NCBI GenBank assembly: GCA_028671895.1
Contig: CM053794.1
Coordinates: 38,828,501 to 38,892,500, forward strand
Length of the DNA stretch: 64,000 nt
Direction of reading: 5' to 3'
Source of the DNA: Oenanthe sinensis
Lineage: Eukaryota; Streptophyta; Magnoliopsida; Apiales; Apiaceae
Shown: in pieces, positions 10,111 through 23,406 of the stretch
Layout: each line of letters starts with the position of its first letter
Numbering within the stretch: the first letter of the stretch is position 1
Made by a program: the position numbers and the translations under genes
The notes under the pieces: model-generated
Database searches by the model: none
What the model saw: the letters and a program-made list of their open reading frames with translations, nothing else
Told to the model about the DNA's origin: nothing

Positions 10111-13100
10111 TTAGATGGTGTAATTATTTCTTAAATTTTCATAAAATGCTATGAAACGCAAGTGAGAAACAATTTGAAAAACTAACAAGAGTCAATTCAA
10201 GTCAAGACAAATTTAAAATAAACTTGTATTCCAAAGATCCAAAATTGGGCCAGAAAATTGAGATCCGAAATTTTTTATCTTTAGAGAAACAATATGTGTC
10301 AAGACTAAATATATAGATTTAAATATAAGCGTATATTGTTAATAAATTAATATTTAATTATATTTTTCTACAATATAACGCGCACAAATATATATTCATA
10401 AAAATTAAGATAAATAGGCAACATAAAAAAAAGGACCAATATCATCCAACCGTGGTATCATAGTAGTTCACATGATACTCACGTCACATTACATTGCATG
10501 AGAATCATTTTCGGCCGCTGTCCAACTGCAACATCTGACACATTTTGGCCGGTTATAAACGAGGTCTTTTTATCAAATTCGATTTCACGGACAAGAAAAG
10601 TTTAAGAATAGAAATAATGTACTACCACAAATTACACAATCCACAGATATATCATGTCTGAGTATCCGTAAATTTTATATTTGGATACCAGGCTAGTAAA
10701 TGTTTGTCGTATATTTTTGGAAAAATTTAAAACATATGCATATATATATTTAATGTAAATGAAAAAAAACATGATATTCTATCTGTATAAAATAATCAAT
10801 ATTTTTTTTTCATTTTTATCATTTAAAGCCCCCGTTAGATAATTAATTCTATTTTTAGAAATTCTAATGTCTCTACATACAATCATAGTACTTGTTAGTT
10901 GTCATTTTTCTCACTCTATCACATCATCCGTTCTTGCATAGCTAAATTACAATTCTCACAAAAAAAAGATTTTTTTACATTTATCCAAATTTCTTGATTT
11001 TACTCTTTATTTGACAATAGTTTGATTACAGTTTTTCAAATAAGTAATATACAATAAAACTAAAATAAATTTTCAATGAAAGTGATTTACACGATATGAT
11101 TGGTTAGAGTACACTATTACATTACTCTCATGAGATTTCAAATAAATGGATTTTCATTTCTCATTTTTTCATGTATTAAACTCATGAATACGTTTATTTA
11201 CTAATATGATGCTCAATCATAGTTCAGTAAAGATTTTAAGTGAATTTCCTTGAACTATGCTTTGTGCCGGGGAGTTATACCGTTTATAATGTCATTTTTT
11301 TAAGTTGAAAATGACGCATTATATATTTTTTTATAACAATTAAAAATTAGAAAAAGACATTAAAAGTGTTTTTTGATTGATTTCACAACCAAGGTATAAG
11401 AAAATTTCAAGCATTTAAAAATAAAAAACAAAACATATCACATATTCTTCCTACATAATAATATGAGATAACAATGCATAATAATATGAGATAACAATGA
11501 GGCGAGATAGAGGTTAAATTTCACAAATGCTTGAATATATATTTAATTATGATTCCCTCATTTTTGAGATCACGATGACCTTTCGAGTTTTTGAACAAAA
11601 AAAATTGTTTATATTAAATTTTGAACTCCCAGCTATCTTGAAATCTTGGTTTCGCCTCCGCATATGACTACTATACTAATTAATAAAATATTAAAAATAT
11701 GAGTATTATTATTATTGTTTCAAGGAAACGGTACATAGTACAAGACGTTACTATTAAAGAAAACGAGTAAAACGAAACCACTTGGAATGAATGGTTTGGG
11801 AAGCATAGTTGTAAGTTTTGAATCTTGTACGAGACCAGTTTCCTTTTGTGTTAACCACGATCAACAGAAAACGCGGAATCATCACATAGCAAATAGTAAT
11901 TATTGGAGCCTAAACAAACCCATATGGAGGGCATGTTCGAAACCCCACCTATTTTTCTTGTCTCATCTTTCAAAACTTCTCCTCCCCGGGAGACTCTGAC
12001 GGCTCAAATGTCCTGTTCATTTCGACCATAATGACTCCATTTGGAAGGTAAGACTTGTTCAAAAATCAAAATTACTGTTTTAAACGAAAATGAGCCGGAA
12101 AAATTAAGATTAGAAATTATTTATATTTTGATAATAAATTTTATGTTTACATATTTTGAGATATAATATAAAGTTTAATATTTTTTTAAAATTTAATAGT
12201 GAAATATATTGCTACTTTTCGTAAAAATTGAAAAATAATTTTTTCAAGCACAGGAGACATGTTTTTTATAAAGCAGATTTTACACTAAAACTTCTTTTCT
12301 CGAAAGTCATTTTTAAATTTTACTAAACATTCGGTAAAAATTCGTTACTCGTTAGTTACTGAAACGAGCATATAAAAAAGGGAGTCTGTCGTTTTTTATA
12401 AAAATAAGGAAATCAAAATAAATTTTTAATCCACTTATTAATTAAAATATAAAATAATAGCTCATAATAATTAGGACATATAATACACACACACATATAT
12501 TTTCATCTTCAATAATATTTCTTATTTAATAATTTTAAAATAAAAATAATTTTTATCATTAAAAATATAATATAACAGGAAGAGAAAGAGGGTATTTATT
12601 ATGATAGTAGTTAGAAGATCTAAAAAAAGGAAGAGACTAATTTTAATAAATAATGAGGAGAACTTCTAATAATTTGAAGAATTATAAAAAGATTGTTGGA
12701 TCACTATTTTTGCTTTTATCCTTTATATTTCAATTTTTAAAAATACAATTTCTTAATAGAATCCAAACCATCAACCTCCTGCTAATTAAGTACTCCGTAA
12801 TTAACAAGTGCAAAAAGATACTGGCTATACTAAAAATAAAAACTATGGACTTACAATATATATTTACATATGTATTAGATAGTGATAAATTTATAATCAA
12901 AACTATATTATTAAAATTGAAACATAAAAATTTAGTAGTCAATCGATATTTGAGACAAATAATTGATAAATTATTAGGCTTAATTTTAAAACATTAATCT
13001 TGTAACTAAAATATATCACACATTAATCTTTTAACAAAAATATCACACATTAATCTCCTAACTAAAATATATCTCTACACAAAACACATAAACATTATCC

Positions 13101-13370
13101 TATTAAAATATAAATAAATTATATAAAAATATATACATATAATATTAAAAAAAAGTTTAAATTATTATTATATAAATAAAAATAAATTCAAATCATATTA
13201 AAAATATTAAAAAATTTCGCACGACATATAAACCGGTAAATAATTGTAAGTGAAAAAGGATAGAAAAAATGAACTAGTCAGTTAGAAACGAGCATAGTGT
13301 GTAAATTGTAATTGTAGGTGACGTGAGGCCGAAAATATGATGATGAAAGTAGAGGATACTCCATGCATGG
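10111..13370. other. AT-rich intergenic DNA
   Basis: About 3.3 kb without a recognisable gene; the open frames here are low-complexity Lys/Ile/Leu products of AT-rich sequence. It holds a perfect 23-bp tandem duplication at 11454-11499 and three imperfect copies of a roughly 35-bp unit (CACATTAATCT...AACTAAAATATAT) at about 12993-13072. Confidence 0.6.
11454..11499. repeat. 23-bp tandem duplication
   Basis: Two adjacent identical copies of a unit beginning CATAATAATATGAGATAAC. Confidence 0.9.
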
Positions 13371-13375
13371 TCGCA

Positions 13376-13421
13376 AAGCGTTCGTGCGCGAATGACCACA
13401 TTCCCACACGCTCGAACGCTT
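13376..13421. repeat. Inverted repeat upstream of a TATA-like box
   Basis: AAGCGTTCG (13376-13384) and CGAACGCTT (13413-13421) form a perfect 9-bp stem around a 28-base loop. A TATATAAAC follows at about 13440. The following 180 bp contain an open frame with no recognisable family, so whether this is a promoter is unknown. Confidence 0.45.
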
Positions 13422-13639
13422 CTCAATCCTTATTATGCATATATAAACATTTCGTTATCCAAATTTCATCTCAAATTCATGTTACTGCTCATTGCAAGTA
13501 ACTCGTACTGTCGTGCGTACACTATAGTGCTACGCACTAGCTACTTAAAGAGACTTGCGAAGTTAAGAGAGGCATACAAGGACACACAACACTTGTGTTG
13601 TGCAAACATATAATATACATACTTATTACCCTGTGTGTG

Positions 13640-15805
13640 TATGGAGTTAGGAGGGGTTCTGCTAATTCAGGCTGTACAATTTTAGAATCTTTGATCCGTA
13701 TGACCCATTATTAATTTAATAACTAACTTATACATTAGAAAAATATAATTTAAATCATTAACGATATATATACAGAGAGAGAGTTTGAATTTTTAAATTA
13801 TTTACAGTATATGATAAAACAAACAAAACCTTAATCTCGTTTATACTTGTCATTGATAGACTAAATTTGACTAAATCTGTACACAACTCGGTACTTCTAC
13901 AGACTACAAAGTACTGAAATTATGATAAATTTAATTCTCCGATAGTCCGATTGTTCGTACTAGAGTATGTAGCCATCATTCTTTTTTAATAATTTCAGCA
14001 CCATTAATTGTAGATCAAACAAACTTAGTTAAAAAAAATAAAAAAATTGTAGATCAAACAATATAGCTATTTCATTAATTACACGTACAACATTTTATGT
14101 AGCTAGCCCCAAATCATCATGTACTAGTATCACGTATATGCCGCGTTGAAGCTGGTATACTCAAAAGTTGGCTGTTAGTTAAAAGGTGTTCCCCGGTAGA
14201 GAACCCAAACATGCGCACCACGCTCCATGTGGCGTTCATATGATTACTAAAATACGGTCTAAAATATTCAAAACACAAAAATAATATACTATACGGTTGT
14301 TGTGGGCCGTCCTAGCCGGCTAGACTGGAAATGGGTACTGTGTGATAGGGTTCGTGATGCAAGTGCCAAGATTTGGTGATCCTCTATTCCTCCTCTATCA
14401 TGAATCATCGATTCATTATATTTAAAATTTAGTTCATAAATCATAACCATTAATAGTTTAATTTAATTTTTTTTGTTAATCCTTATCAAAACCGAGCTAA
14501 ATTCTTGCCATTTTCAACTCAGTTTGGCGGTAGCCGCTGGTACTTGTAAAAAGATCACGGGAAGGAGTGCTAGCCAACATGACAATTCTGACAGCTATTA
14601 TGCCAGCGTTATTTAGCAAAATTGAAATTCTTAATTTCTCGTAAAAAATTGAAATATTTCTTATCTTTGATATTATATATTCCGATAATATTTTGATGTA
14701 TAAATACTTTCGATTCTAATAAAATAAACATAAGAGCAATGTTAAGAGTCTCAAGATGGATCTCAAAAATATTTACAAATTATAGCTGGTATATTTTTAT
14801 TAGTGAGGCGTATTTTTAATGTAATTCTAATAATTCAACTAGTGGTTATGCTTTACGGGAAAAAAACTAGTAGCTATGCTGGAGTTTTGGCAAACTGTAT
14901 TTAATGCATCAACGGCAAACCATCTGGGTTTTTGTCTTCTTAATTTGGCTCTTTTGTAATTAGTTTATGTGATTAAGTACACTACTAATAAGTTAAGAAA
15001 ATAATGCTAGTATATTCATAACCATCAACATAAAGATAGAATAGAATAAGAATGAAATAAGTTTGCATCCAACAGATGTATAGTCCTTTTCAGGATTATG
15101 AATTCGGCATATATTAATACGGCAGTTAATTCGAAACAGCGATGTAAACGGCATAAACTGCCACTAATCTATCATAATTAAAAATCACACCAACATCTGC
15201 TCTTCGTCTTTGGCGATAAAGATAAAAGCATATCCAAAGAAAATCAAAAGAGTAGGTTGTCGTATTGGAACAGAGCTTAAATTCTCCCAAAACCGAAAAG
15301 AATTGTTCGGAGATGCCAGTAACTGACTCGTACACTCGTAGTTTTGTACTACTTTGGAACTGCATGCATGTGTGATTGTTAGAGATTTTTTAATTACTCA
15401 CTAATAACACTATAATAGTACCGTACGGAATTTGCATTTCCTGCCGAAAGCTCCAAAAACAAACGAGTAAATACGAGTATAGAGTTTATTGGAGTAATTT
15501 TTTTTACCACTTGACTGTCATTTCATGCCATTTTCGAGTGAAACTAGTGGGGTCCGGTATAAGATTTGATCGATAGCTCCTGATTATTAAAATAATGTAA
15601 CAGATAGCGGGGTGACATATGCAAGAATTCTTGGGACATCATTCACGCGGTTATATACTCTTATTTATATATCTCTCTCATTCATTTGTGCAATTGTAAG
15701 ATTGACCCTGTTTTACCCATGCCACCACGCGGATGTGCGCGTAAAATCCTTTGAATTTTTTATTGATTGATTTTTTAGAATATTCGTTAATATATAGGAG
15801 TATTT
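13640..15805. other. Intergenic DNA
   Basis: About 2.2 kb of moderately AT-rich sequence. I found no gene, RNA gene or clear element. Short open frames on both strands show no known domain. Confidence 0.5.
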
Positions 15806-15809
15806 AATA

Positions 15810-16062
15810 CTCTCTACATCTCAAAATAATTGTTTTATTTTAATTTTTTATTAGTCAAATTAACTAATTTTTTATCAATATTACATATAATATATAACTA
15901 AGAAAAAATTAAAAATTATACCATTAGAAAATATATCTAACAAATTTTAAAATGTATTTTTCTGTTTTTGAAAAGTGTAAAAAAATAAATTTTAATTCAC
16001 AGTCAAAATTATGTCAATTTGACCGCACAAAAATCCAAGAAGACGCTTATTATGATATGGAG
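15810..16062. mobile_element. Degenerate Stowaway MITE
   Basis: Left end CTCTCTACATCTCAAAATAATTG and right end CTTATTATGATATGGAG, each next to TA, are diverged versions of the CTCCCTCCGTC termini of plant Tc1/mariner-type Stowaway elements. The interior shares GTCAATTTGACC.CA.AAAA with the element at 26263. Confidence 0.7.
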
Positions 16063-16718
16063 TATATTTTTTATAAAATGATATAGAAGAGAATTGAACC
16101 CAATACCGTAAAACTAAAATACAACAAATGAAGATATGATTTGTTATTGGTGTTTATAATCTAAAATGTATCCTTAATTTATTTATATAGTATTAAAGTT
16201 TAGTAGAGAATTTTAAATGAAATAAAAATAAGGTAATTTATTTAAATCTTGAATACAATTTAAATTAATGGTTCATGCCTCTCGCAGAATTTAAATTAAT
16301 TCTAAAATATTGATAAAAGATTAAAATTTTATATTCCAAATATTTTAATTACGAGAAGCTAAATACTTACGCATCATATATTCATATATATAAATCCAAT
16401 ATTTGTTAGCATTGAAAAATAATACTGTAATAATAAATTCCGATATTTTTTTGGACAAGCATTATGATGTAAAACTAAGATTTTACAATATGAAATCACT
16501 TGCCAGTTGCCATACCATCTTTTCAGGATTCTTACAATTTCATCAAAATAATTCATCTCGTGTAAGGAAGTAACGAATTACAAAACATACAAAATCAGCA
16601 ACTGAAGTACAGGGCAAATATGATACAAATAGGTACTTGGGGGGACCTTTTGTATCTTCTGTTTCCACTGTACATAACATTTTAAATTATTACTCCTACT
16701 TGATTCCTGCCTTCATGT

Positions 16719-16727
16719 ATATAAATA
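16719..16727 (+). promoter_or_regulatory. TATA box of the VQ gene
   Basis: TATATAAAT lies 152 bp upstream of the VQ start codon. A pyrimidine/adenine-rich leader (CTCTCTCCCC...) lies between them. Confidence 0.55.
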
Positions 16728-16878
16728 TAAGCACATTCCCCTTTTCTTTTCCAATTAACAAACAATCCACCAACTACTCCTCTCTCCCCCATATCTCTAT
16801 TTCAAAAAGAAGTAGACACATACACATACAATTCAACAAAAGAGAGGTACAGACAAAAGCAAGATCACGTATACAAAT

Positions 16879-17400
16879 ATGGAGATAGCTGCTGCTATAA
16901 TGAACAAGAAACAATCTTGTGTCACACCATACACAAAATCATCAACAACATCCTCCTCTTCATCTTCACTAGGCATGCACAAGAGTTCACAAATGATGTC
17001 AAAAGGCAAGCCTCCTAAAATCCGCATCATTCACATATTTGCACCAGAGATTATTAAAACAGACGTGGCTAACTTCAGAGAACTTGTTCAAAGACTCACT
17101 GGAAAGCCTACATCCCAAATCAACAACGTAGCAGCAGCCAAGAAAAAGAGACAAACAAGAACCATCAACTGTTCAGCCCCCAAGAAACTCGAAATACGAA
17201 CAGGTTTTAGGCCGGCTGAGCTGAGGGAGAGAATCAAAGGGGAAGAAGAAATATGGGGAGGAGCAAACTCAGGTGGTGGATTCTTGGGAGGGTTTGCGGA
17301 TTTGGATGGTTTTATGCAAGAACTTAATGCTTTTCCAATCCTTCCTTTGGATGCTTCTCACATGGATGCCTTTGCAGATCATCAGTCCCAGCTTGCATAA
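16879..17400 (+). CDS. VQ-motif protein
   Basis: A 173-aa intronless gene. The core FRELVQRLTG at residues 66-75 fits the VQ signature FxxxVQxLTG. VQ proteins are small plant nuclear cofactors that bind WRKY transcription factors (and some MAP kinases) through this motif and tune defence and development. Before it lies a Ser/Thr-rich stretch (20-31) and the block KPPKIRIIHIFAPEII; after it a Lys/Arg-rich segment (KKKRQTR) that could serve as a nuclear signal, a Gly-rich linker and an acidic/hydrophobic tail. Length and lack of introns match the family. The start has a suitable leader; the in-frame Met at residue 8 is a less likely alternative. Which VQ subgroup it belongs to I cannot decide by eye. 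Confidence 0.93.
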   Translation: MEIAAAIMNKKQSCVTPYTKSSTTSSSSSSLGMHKSSQMMSKGKPPKIRIIHIFAPEIIKTDVANFRELVQRLTGKPTSQINNVAAAKKKRQTRTINCSAPKKLEIRTGFRPAELRERIKGEEEIWGGANSGGGFLGGFADLDGFMQELNAFPILPLDASHMDAFADHQSQLA

Positions 17401-18260
17401 TCATATTTTAAAGCTATATATATCCGATGATGCAATGTCCTTCATCTTATCTAATTACTGCTACTACTAGAGCTTTGATTCATTTATTATTTATTTAATC
17501 TTTTAATTGTTAAGTTTCATGTTCATGCATGACCTGATCATTGTAGGCTATTTGTAACTTAATTATCTTCTTAATTAATATCTTAATTTCAGTTTCTGTT
17601 CGTTGTAAGTAGGATTTGTTTTATTATTAAATGCGTAAACCTTACAAAGCTCCAATTGGAATTAATCGACTGAGTACGTACTGATTTGTCTCGATTTATT
17701 TAAATTTAAATATATCTGTGTGTGTTTGTCTTTATCGAATACCAGATTTGAGACTTCATGGATTTTGCATGTCTGTTTTATTTTTGTTTTTATCTATTGT
17801 ATGGATGTTTGCTTCTTCCTTTTTCTTCTAATTCTTCTCCCCTTTTTTTAAACACACTCAAGTATACGATTGGCTTAAGTTTAACATGTGGAACCAAAAG
17901 CTAGGATTGCTCCTGCTGAAGATCTATTTCGCTAACCAAACAGGAATTTAAGCTCTTCATTACGCATTGCGTTTCTTGCAAGAAATTTTTTAGATTTATT
18001 ATTTAATTATCTTCTTTTTAATTAAATCTAGTCAAGTTCTTTAGCTTCTGTAATTAAACATAATGCATCTCTCAGCAATATACACGAAACCGTGTAATCC
18101 AATAACTAGCACCAGCCCCTCCGTATTCAATACTTCTTTCGTTTTATTTATTAGGAAAGAAAATGTAAAAACAAAATTAACTAATCATCGTAGTTTATAC
18201 TATTTAATTCATCCCTTCAAAATTTTTCTTCCATAGTTAATAGCATCCCCATATAGTCTA
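17401..18260. other. VQ gene 3' flank and intergenic DNA
   Basis: T-rich 3' flank followed by intergenic sequence; no AATAAA is obvious close to the stop, and no second gene is visible. Confidence 0.5.
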
Positions 18261-18263
18261 ATA

Positions 18264-18514
18264 CTCCCTCCGTCCCAACCAATTCTTTACACTTTCCTTT
18301 TTGGGACGTCCCACCCAATTCTTTACATTACTAAAAATAGTAACTTTTAACAATAAATATATTATTACATCCACTACTTCACTCCACTTTTTCAACACTT
18401 TACACTATTACACCCACTACTTCATTTATTTTAATAATAAAATCACTATTACACCCACTATCCTTGGTCTCCGTGCCCGGACCTAATGTAAACATTTGGC
18501 CGAGACGGAGGGAG
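18264..18514. mobile_element. Stowaway MITE
   Basis: A 251-bp element with termini CTCCCTCCGTCCC and GACGGAGGGAG, flanked by TA on both sides. This is the canonical plant Stowaway (Tc1/mariner) signature. The interior repeats CCAATTCTTTACA near the left end. Confidence 0.92.
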
Positions 18515-18516
18515 TA

Positions 18517-19300
18517 TTATTTTTCTAAAATTTTACTGGTTCAGTTGAAAAGATTTTATTAGTTCAACACAAACTACACCAATTTACAATTCCATGAAAT
18601 TCTGCTTTTTTTCCTTATCGGTGAAATGTATTTCTGATTATAGATTCGAATTAGATGGGGTTATAATTTGACAAAAATCTGGAATAAAGCTATTACGATG
18701 TCTTCGAATGGCGAGGGTTGCAAGGGACAGATAGAATATATATGAAGCTGTAAACATATCTTCCTATGGCGAGGGGCAAATCTTTGTGAAGCGGCAGGTA
18801 GGAGATAATTGTGCTAGTCCGTCAATGACAAGCTCAGCACAACTAAGTCAACTTACAATTAGATTAATTATTATTTTTTAAATGGATAACATTCTCTATA
18901 CGATCAATTATATATCTATATCTATATCAATACTTCTTCACGCTTTGTCATATACTTAAAAAAAACCACTTGATGCTAGTCACGTAATAAATTATAGTGT
19001 CAAGATGAAGAAAGCATAGCAGATAAAAATACACTTCAAATTACCAACCCCCTCGAGTATTGGTTAGCTTTGCCTATATTTGATGCCATCAACCATTTCA
19101 TCTCAGTCCAAACCAGTTGAACTCACAAAAAGTGGAAACTTTCCTTTCGTAGGCAGGCACACACATACTTGCATGGAAAATTATTACAGAGAACCGATAA
19201 ATTACAGTGTGGAAGCGCAGAGAGGATTGTCAGTATACTAACTCTGTATTTCAAATTTCTTTTGATATTAATACTTTCAGTTATTGCATGTACAAGAGAA
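18517..19300. other. Intergenic DNA and fibrillin 3' UTR region
   Basis: No gene seen. The part next to 19307 is probably the 3' UTR of the fibrillin gene on the minus strand. Confidence 0.5.
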
Positions 19301-19306
19301 TTGCAT

Positions 19307-22300
19307 TTAACTCACATACTCTGTAACAGATTCCATGGTCTCTGCAGGGGTATCTAACCTTGTAAGTACTTCAGGTATTCCAGCAGTATCTCTTATTATC
19401 TGTACAAGGACCAGAAGACGTTATCAAAACAAAGACACACAGGATGGTATTCGCTTACCATGTATAATCATTCTCATTGGAACACCTATACATTTAATGA
19501 TACTACATCTAATGTATATAATTCTTCAAAAGTGAAACTGATCAGGAGTTTCTCCTAAAAAATGCTCAGACCCTTGACTTGATACCCAAAAAAAAAAGGT
19601 AATAACAAATGTCCATATTCCATAGGAATGTTCAATGAATTAAATTGAAATGTGATATATGATATCATCATGTTGTAGTGACGTGTTTTGGTTGCAACAT
19701 GCTGGTTAAGTAAGACCTAAAAATTACAAGGCTATGGCCCAAGCTCCCAAGCGGCAAAACAAACAGAGAAAAAACAACAAAGATTGAGAACAGCCTGTCC
19801 CAAGTACGCAACAGGATTCCATTTAACAATAAAAGTCCAATTAAATAATGTGGTGCTACTGACTGATGACACATTTAATTATGTATTTGACATCAGCTTA
19901 TGCAGCAACATCATTTCAGAGAAGGAATTCAATGCAATCAACAACTTCAAAATTAAATTGATAGTTGACTACTAAAATGAATGGAACTAAACTTACCAAT
20001 ATCTCTTCGTCAAGATAAGAAATCATAAAAAGTCTCTGGTAAGAACCACCTGAAGTCACAAAAAGATTATTATTTAGAACAGATACACAAAGAGACCCGA
20101 TTATTAGTACAGATACATGCAGTAATATAAAAGGAAATGAATGCCCCTAAGCAGTGATTTTTTCTGGTCATAATTTTATAAATTATTTTAGATATCATGC
20201 TAGCGTAAAACAAGAAGTCATGACGCATGATGTTTTCATATCCAATGAATATACGAGCAAACTTGATATAAGTATATAACAACTTTTTCCTTTGTGGATG
20301 ACAGTTTATAATCACTCTGGTATTCTACTCACCAAAGACATTATATACCAATAGAGTTTGGGAATTTCCTTTTTAAATAAACAGAAAAATGCATCAGAGA
20401 AAGTGGATAGAGTAGTTCAACTAATGAGTACAAGTGAATCAAAAATATTTACTAAACTAATGTGGTAAAGAAAATACTTAATCCGGCAATTTGGCTGTAG
20501 ATATTTAGCACTCTTATCTACAAGGACTATATCGGCAGTGAAAATATATAACAGTAACTCAAATTTGACAGAGACATGTGCTACAAGAGAACTTCCATGT
20601 ATAAATTTTCTAAGAAAAAAATCAGTGAGATATAAGGAAACCTTAAAATGGACTGCAGTCACGGTGATTTTTCAACTTTAAGTTCGACTCTTAGAAACTA
20701 AGGATTGAAGTAATAAATGAATGCTGTTATAAACATATAGTAACATGTTACAGCTAAAGCTATAGTCTTTCTAGCGATAATGAAAACACTTTCGCCTTGG
20801 CAATTAACCTGTACAGCTGTACCAGCTAGGAAACATGAGATGCTGAAAGTCAATTTAGGCTTACCTAATACAAATTAGAATAAGCACTTGCTTGGAAGTC
20901 TACTTAGATCTAATAATCATAATATTAATGTTAAATAAATAATGCCAGTGTAAATATATTGATAAGAATCTCACTGAGAGGAACTTTAAGCCCATTGGTC
21001 ACAACATCTCTTACAGGAACAGGAAGTTGTTGCATCGTAGTAGCAGCCTGACCAAAAGCACCTTTTAGTTGTTCAGGTATGGTGGATTCATCAATTGTTG
21101 GAGACTCAATTATCCCTTCGGCATATTCTTCTTTCATTCGAAGAGGCCCTTCAATGGATAACTTGGTGGATAAAATAAATTTGCTTTCAATCTGCATTTC
21201 ACCATAAACACTCAAATTTTATAAAACTTGCATTCAAAAATGCCATAGTAACTTGAAAGAAAAACTATATAGTACATATAAGGCAGAGCATTAACTGAAA
21301 GCTACACTCAGCCTAGTAATAATTATTACTCTTAATGGCAAACAGTAATAATGATAGAATATTAGGAAAGTGAAGATGTACAAGCAAAACCTTTTTGACA
21401 AGAAACACTAGTTCACAATAATACCTAGCAATGCGCAAGTTCAAAATTATTACCGAGTTTAGGAATTTTAATTGTGCAGTAATCTTTGCATTTCCATCCT
21501 TAATCAACACATCCATCTTTGATAAATTTGTCAAGGATGAAGGGAATCTCCTGCAACAATTTGAAGTTAGTGATAATACATTTTGCTGCCACTATATCAA
21601 TCGAAGTTCTTATTAAGGTAAATACTGGCTATCATACTCATATGACTGATGAAGTACTTTTCTAATTGTATATTTAAAGATTTTTTGAATCAAATCCTAT
21701 ACATATAGAGCGAGGGGTAGTCGGGTAGATAAAATGACAACTATAATTTTATAGATGGATAGTTAGATTGCAGAATCACCACACCAGGTTAGTATAATAA
21801 AACTTGAATGTGGTATCCTGTAAGGCCTACACACGACTATTATACATATATTACAGTTTAGTGACCAACCGACAGTGAATTTGCTAAAAATTAGAATGTC
21901 AGGGACCTTATTACCATGCCAATGATCAAAATACAGAAGTGTGACTAGAAACGAATATGATTAAAAGAATTATCACACATTTACATGACATACTCAAATA
22001 AAATTTTAGCAGCAAAAAGCCCTGGAGTCCCGGTTCCCAGCCACTCGAAATTCCACCTCCCTTCGAGAAAAGGAGACCTGGAAAGCTGAAAACACCAATC
22101 AAGATCTTACACATAAACATAAACATAGAGTGTTGATAAATTTGTAGGCAAAAACATACGTAGTTGGTCGGGGTGTAGGATTAAGCCTCTCGAGACTAGT
22201 AATCCTCTCATTGACATCAATCTTTTGAATATCTGTCGTCTTGCCAGAAACTAACCCCTCAAAACCCCCAGCATCCTTGAACTAAAGCAATCAAACAACA

Positions 22301-22630
22301 CATCACCAAAACAATCACTAAATTTATAGTTTAATATATAGTCATTATGAAAATAAAGAAATAAGATATGTATATATATATATATATATGAATTACCGCG
22401 AGAAGAAGAGACTCTTTAGCTGAAAGCCTTTCCATTTCCTTTGCGTAAGTAGCAGACGCCCCTTGAACTGGTTGTTGGACCATCATTACTTTTCCACCTC
22501 CGTAATTGCGAATTTTCCGGCCATATGTAACTCCGGAATGAAATTTGCGAGCATTGAGGGGACAAGTGGAACAGCTAGTACAAGACCAAGCGGAAGAGAG
22601 TGTTTGGGTGACTGGAATTGAACAAGCCAT
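19307..22630 (-). CDS. Plastid lipid-associated protein (fibrillin/PAP family)
   Basis: Seven coding exons on the minus strand: 22630-22397, 22281-22160, 22077-21994, 21550-21454, 21191-20975, 20049-19997 and 19399-19307 (stop TAA). All introns are GT-AG, phases agree, and the total of 900 bp gives 299 aa. Residues 1 to about 50 are rich in Ser, Thr and basic residues without acids, like a chloroplast transit peptide. The rest is one PAP/fibrillin domain: MERLSAKESLLLA, the NERITSLERLNPTPRPTT block, the EGRWNFEWLGTG lipocalin-like core, KMDVLIKDGNAK, KLSIEGPLRMKEEY, LFMISYLDEEIL and a C-terminal IIRDTAGIPEVLTRL. Fibrillins bind lipids at plastoglobules, thylakoids or stroma; this block order resembles the FIB6-like group, but the subgroup is my inference. 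Intron 1 contains a (TA)n tract next to the donor. Confidence 0.93.
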
Positions 22631-23398
22631 GGATTGAATCACTGTAAGTACAAAGCAACCCTAATTGTAATACGGTAATATCAAATTTTGGTGCTGCTGG
22701 GTGTTATGGTACTTGCTTAAAGCCTTAAACTGATGAATAACGATAACCGTTTATTAATCTCCTCGGCTTCTTTGCCTCGTCGTGTCCTGGGATATTATTA
22801 TTAACGTAACAAACAGGTCCCACTTTTTGGATTAAAAAAAAAGATGAAGTCAACAAGTATTCCGACTTCTGTCGTAAATATATCTAACACACCGTTTGGA
22901 TATTTTTCGACTTACAGATAATTTATAAGAAATCTCGAACGGAGTCTAAATTCGATTCGATATAGTCGCTTGGTATTTATTTATATATTTTTGCACATGT
23001 TATAAATTATATTAAAAATAATTATACATCCTATTAAAAAAATTATACATATTATTTTTGCAAAAAAATATAAAAATATGTCTTTTATATGTATTAAAAT
23101 ACATGAATTTTTTTTAAAGAACATGCGAAAGAAGACTGATAGTAACTTATTATTACATAAATGTAAAAACAAAGTATATTAATATTAAATTCTTTGTTAA
23201 GGACAGATTTTTTATATTTAGTATGGTGCATTTCAATTTTGTAAAATGGTCCCTGTTACATTGTTACTAACGATGTCACGTTAATAAATGATGTTGCAAT
23301 TTTTCTATTTTAAATAACTGTTTTTCAACAACTACTTTCTGATTAGTTGTCAAATTTTTAATGATTCCCTTTCACTAATAATAATGCCCACAAAAATC
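22631..23398. other. Upstream region of the fibrillin gene
   Basis: Contains the minus-strand promoter and leader. Beyond about 22860 it is AT-rich without recognisable genes. Confidence 0.5.
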
Positions 23399-23406
23399 TT
23401 CACCAA

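Noticed and set aside
12653..12997. 114-codon frame
   Set aside because: Lys/Ile/Leu/Asn-rich product of AT-rich DNA, matched by an opposite-strand frame of the same kind; no domain.
18301..18486. 61-codon frame
   Set aside because: Contained entirely in the Stowaway MITE.
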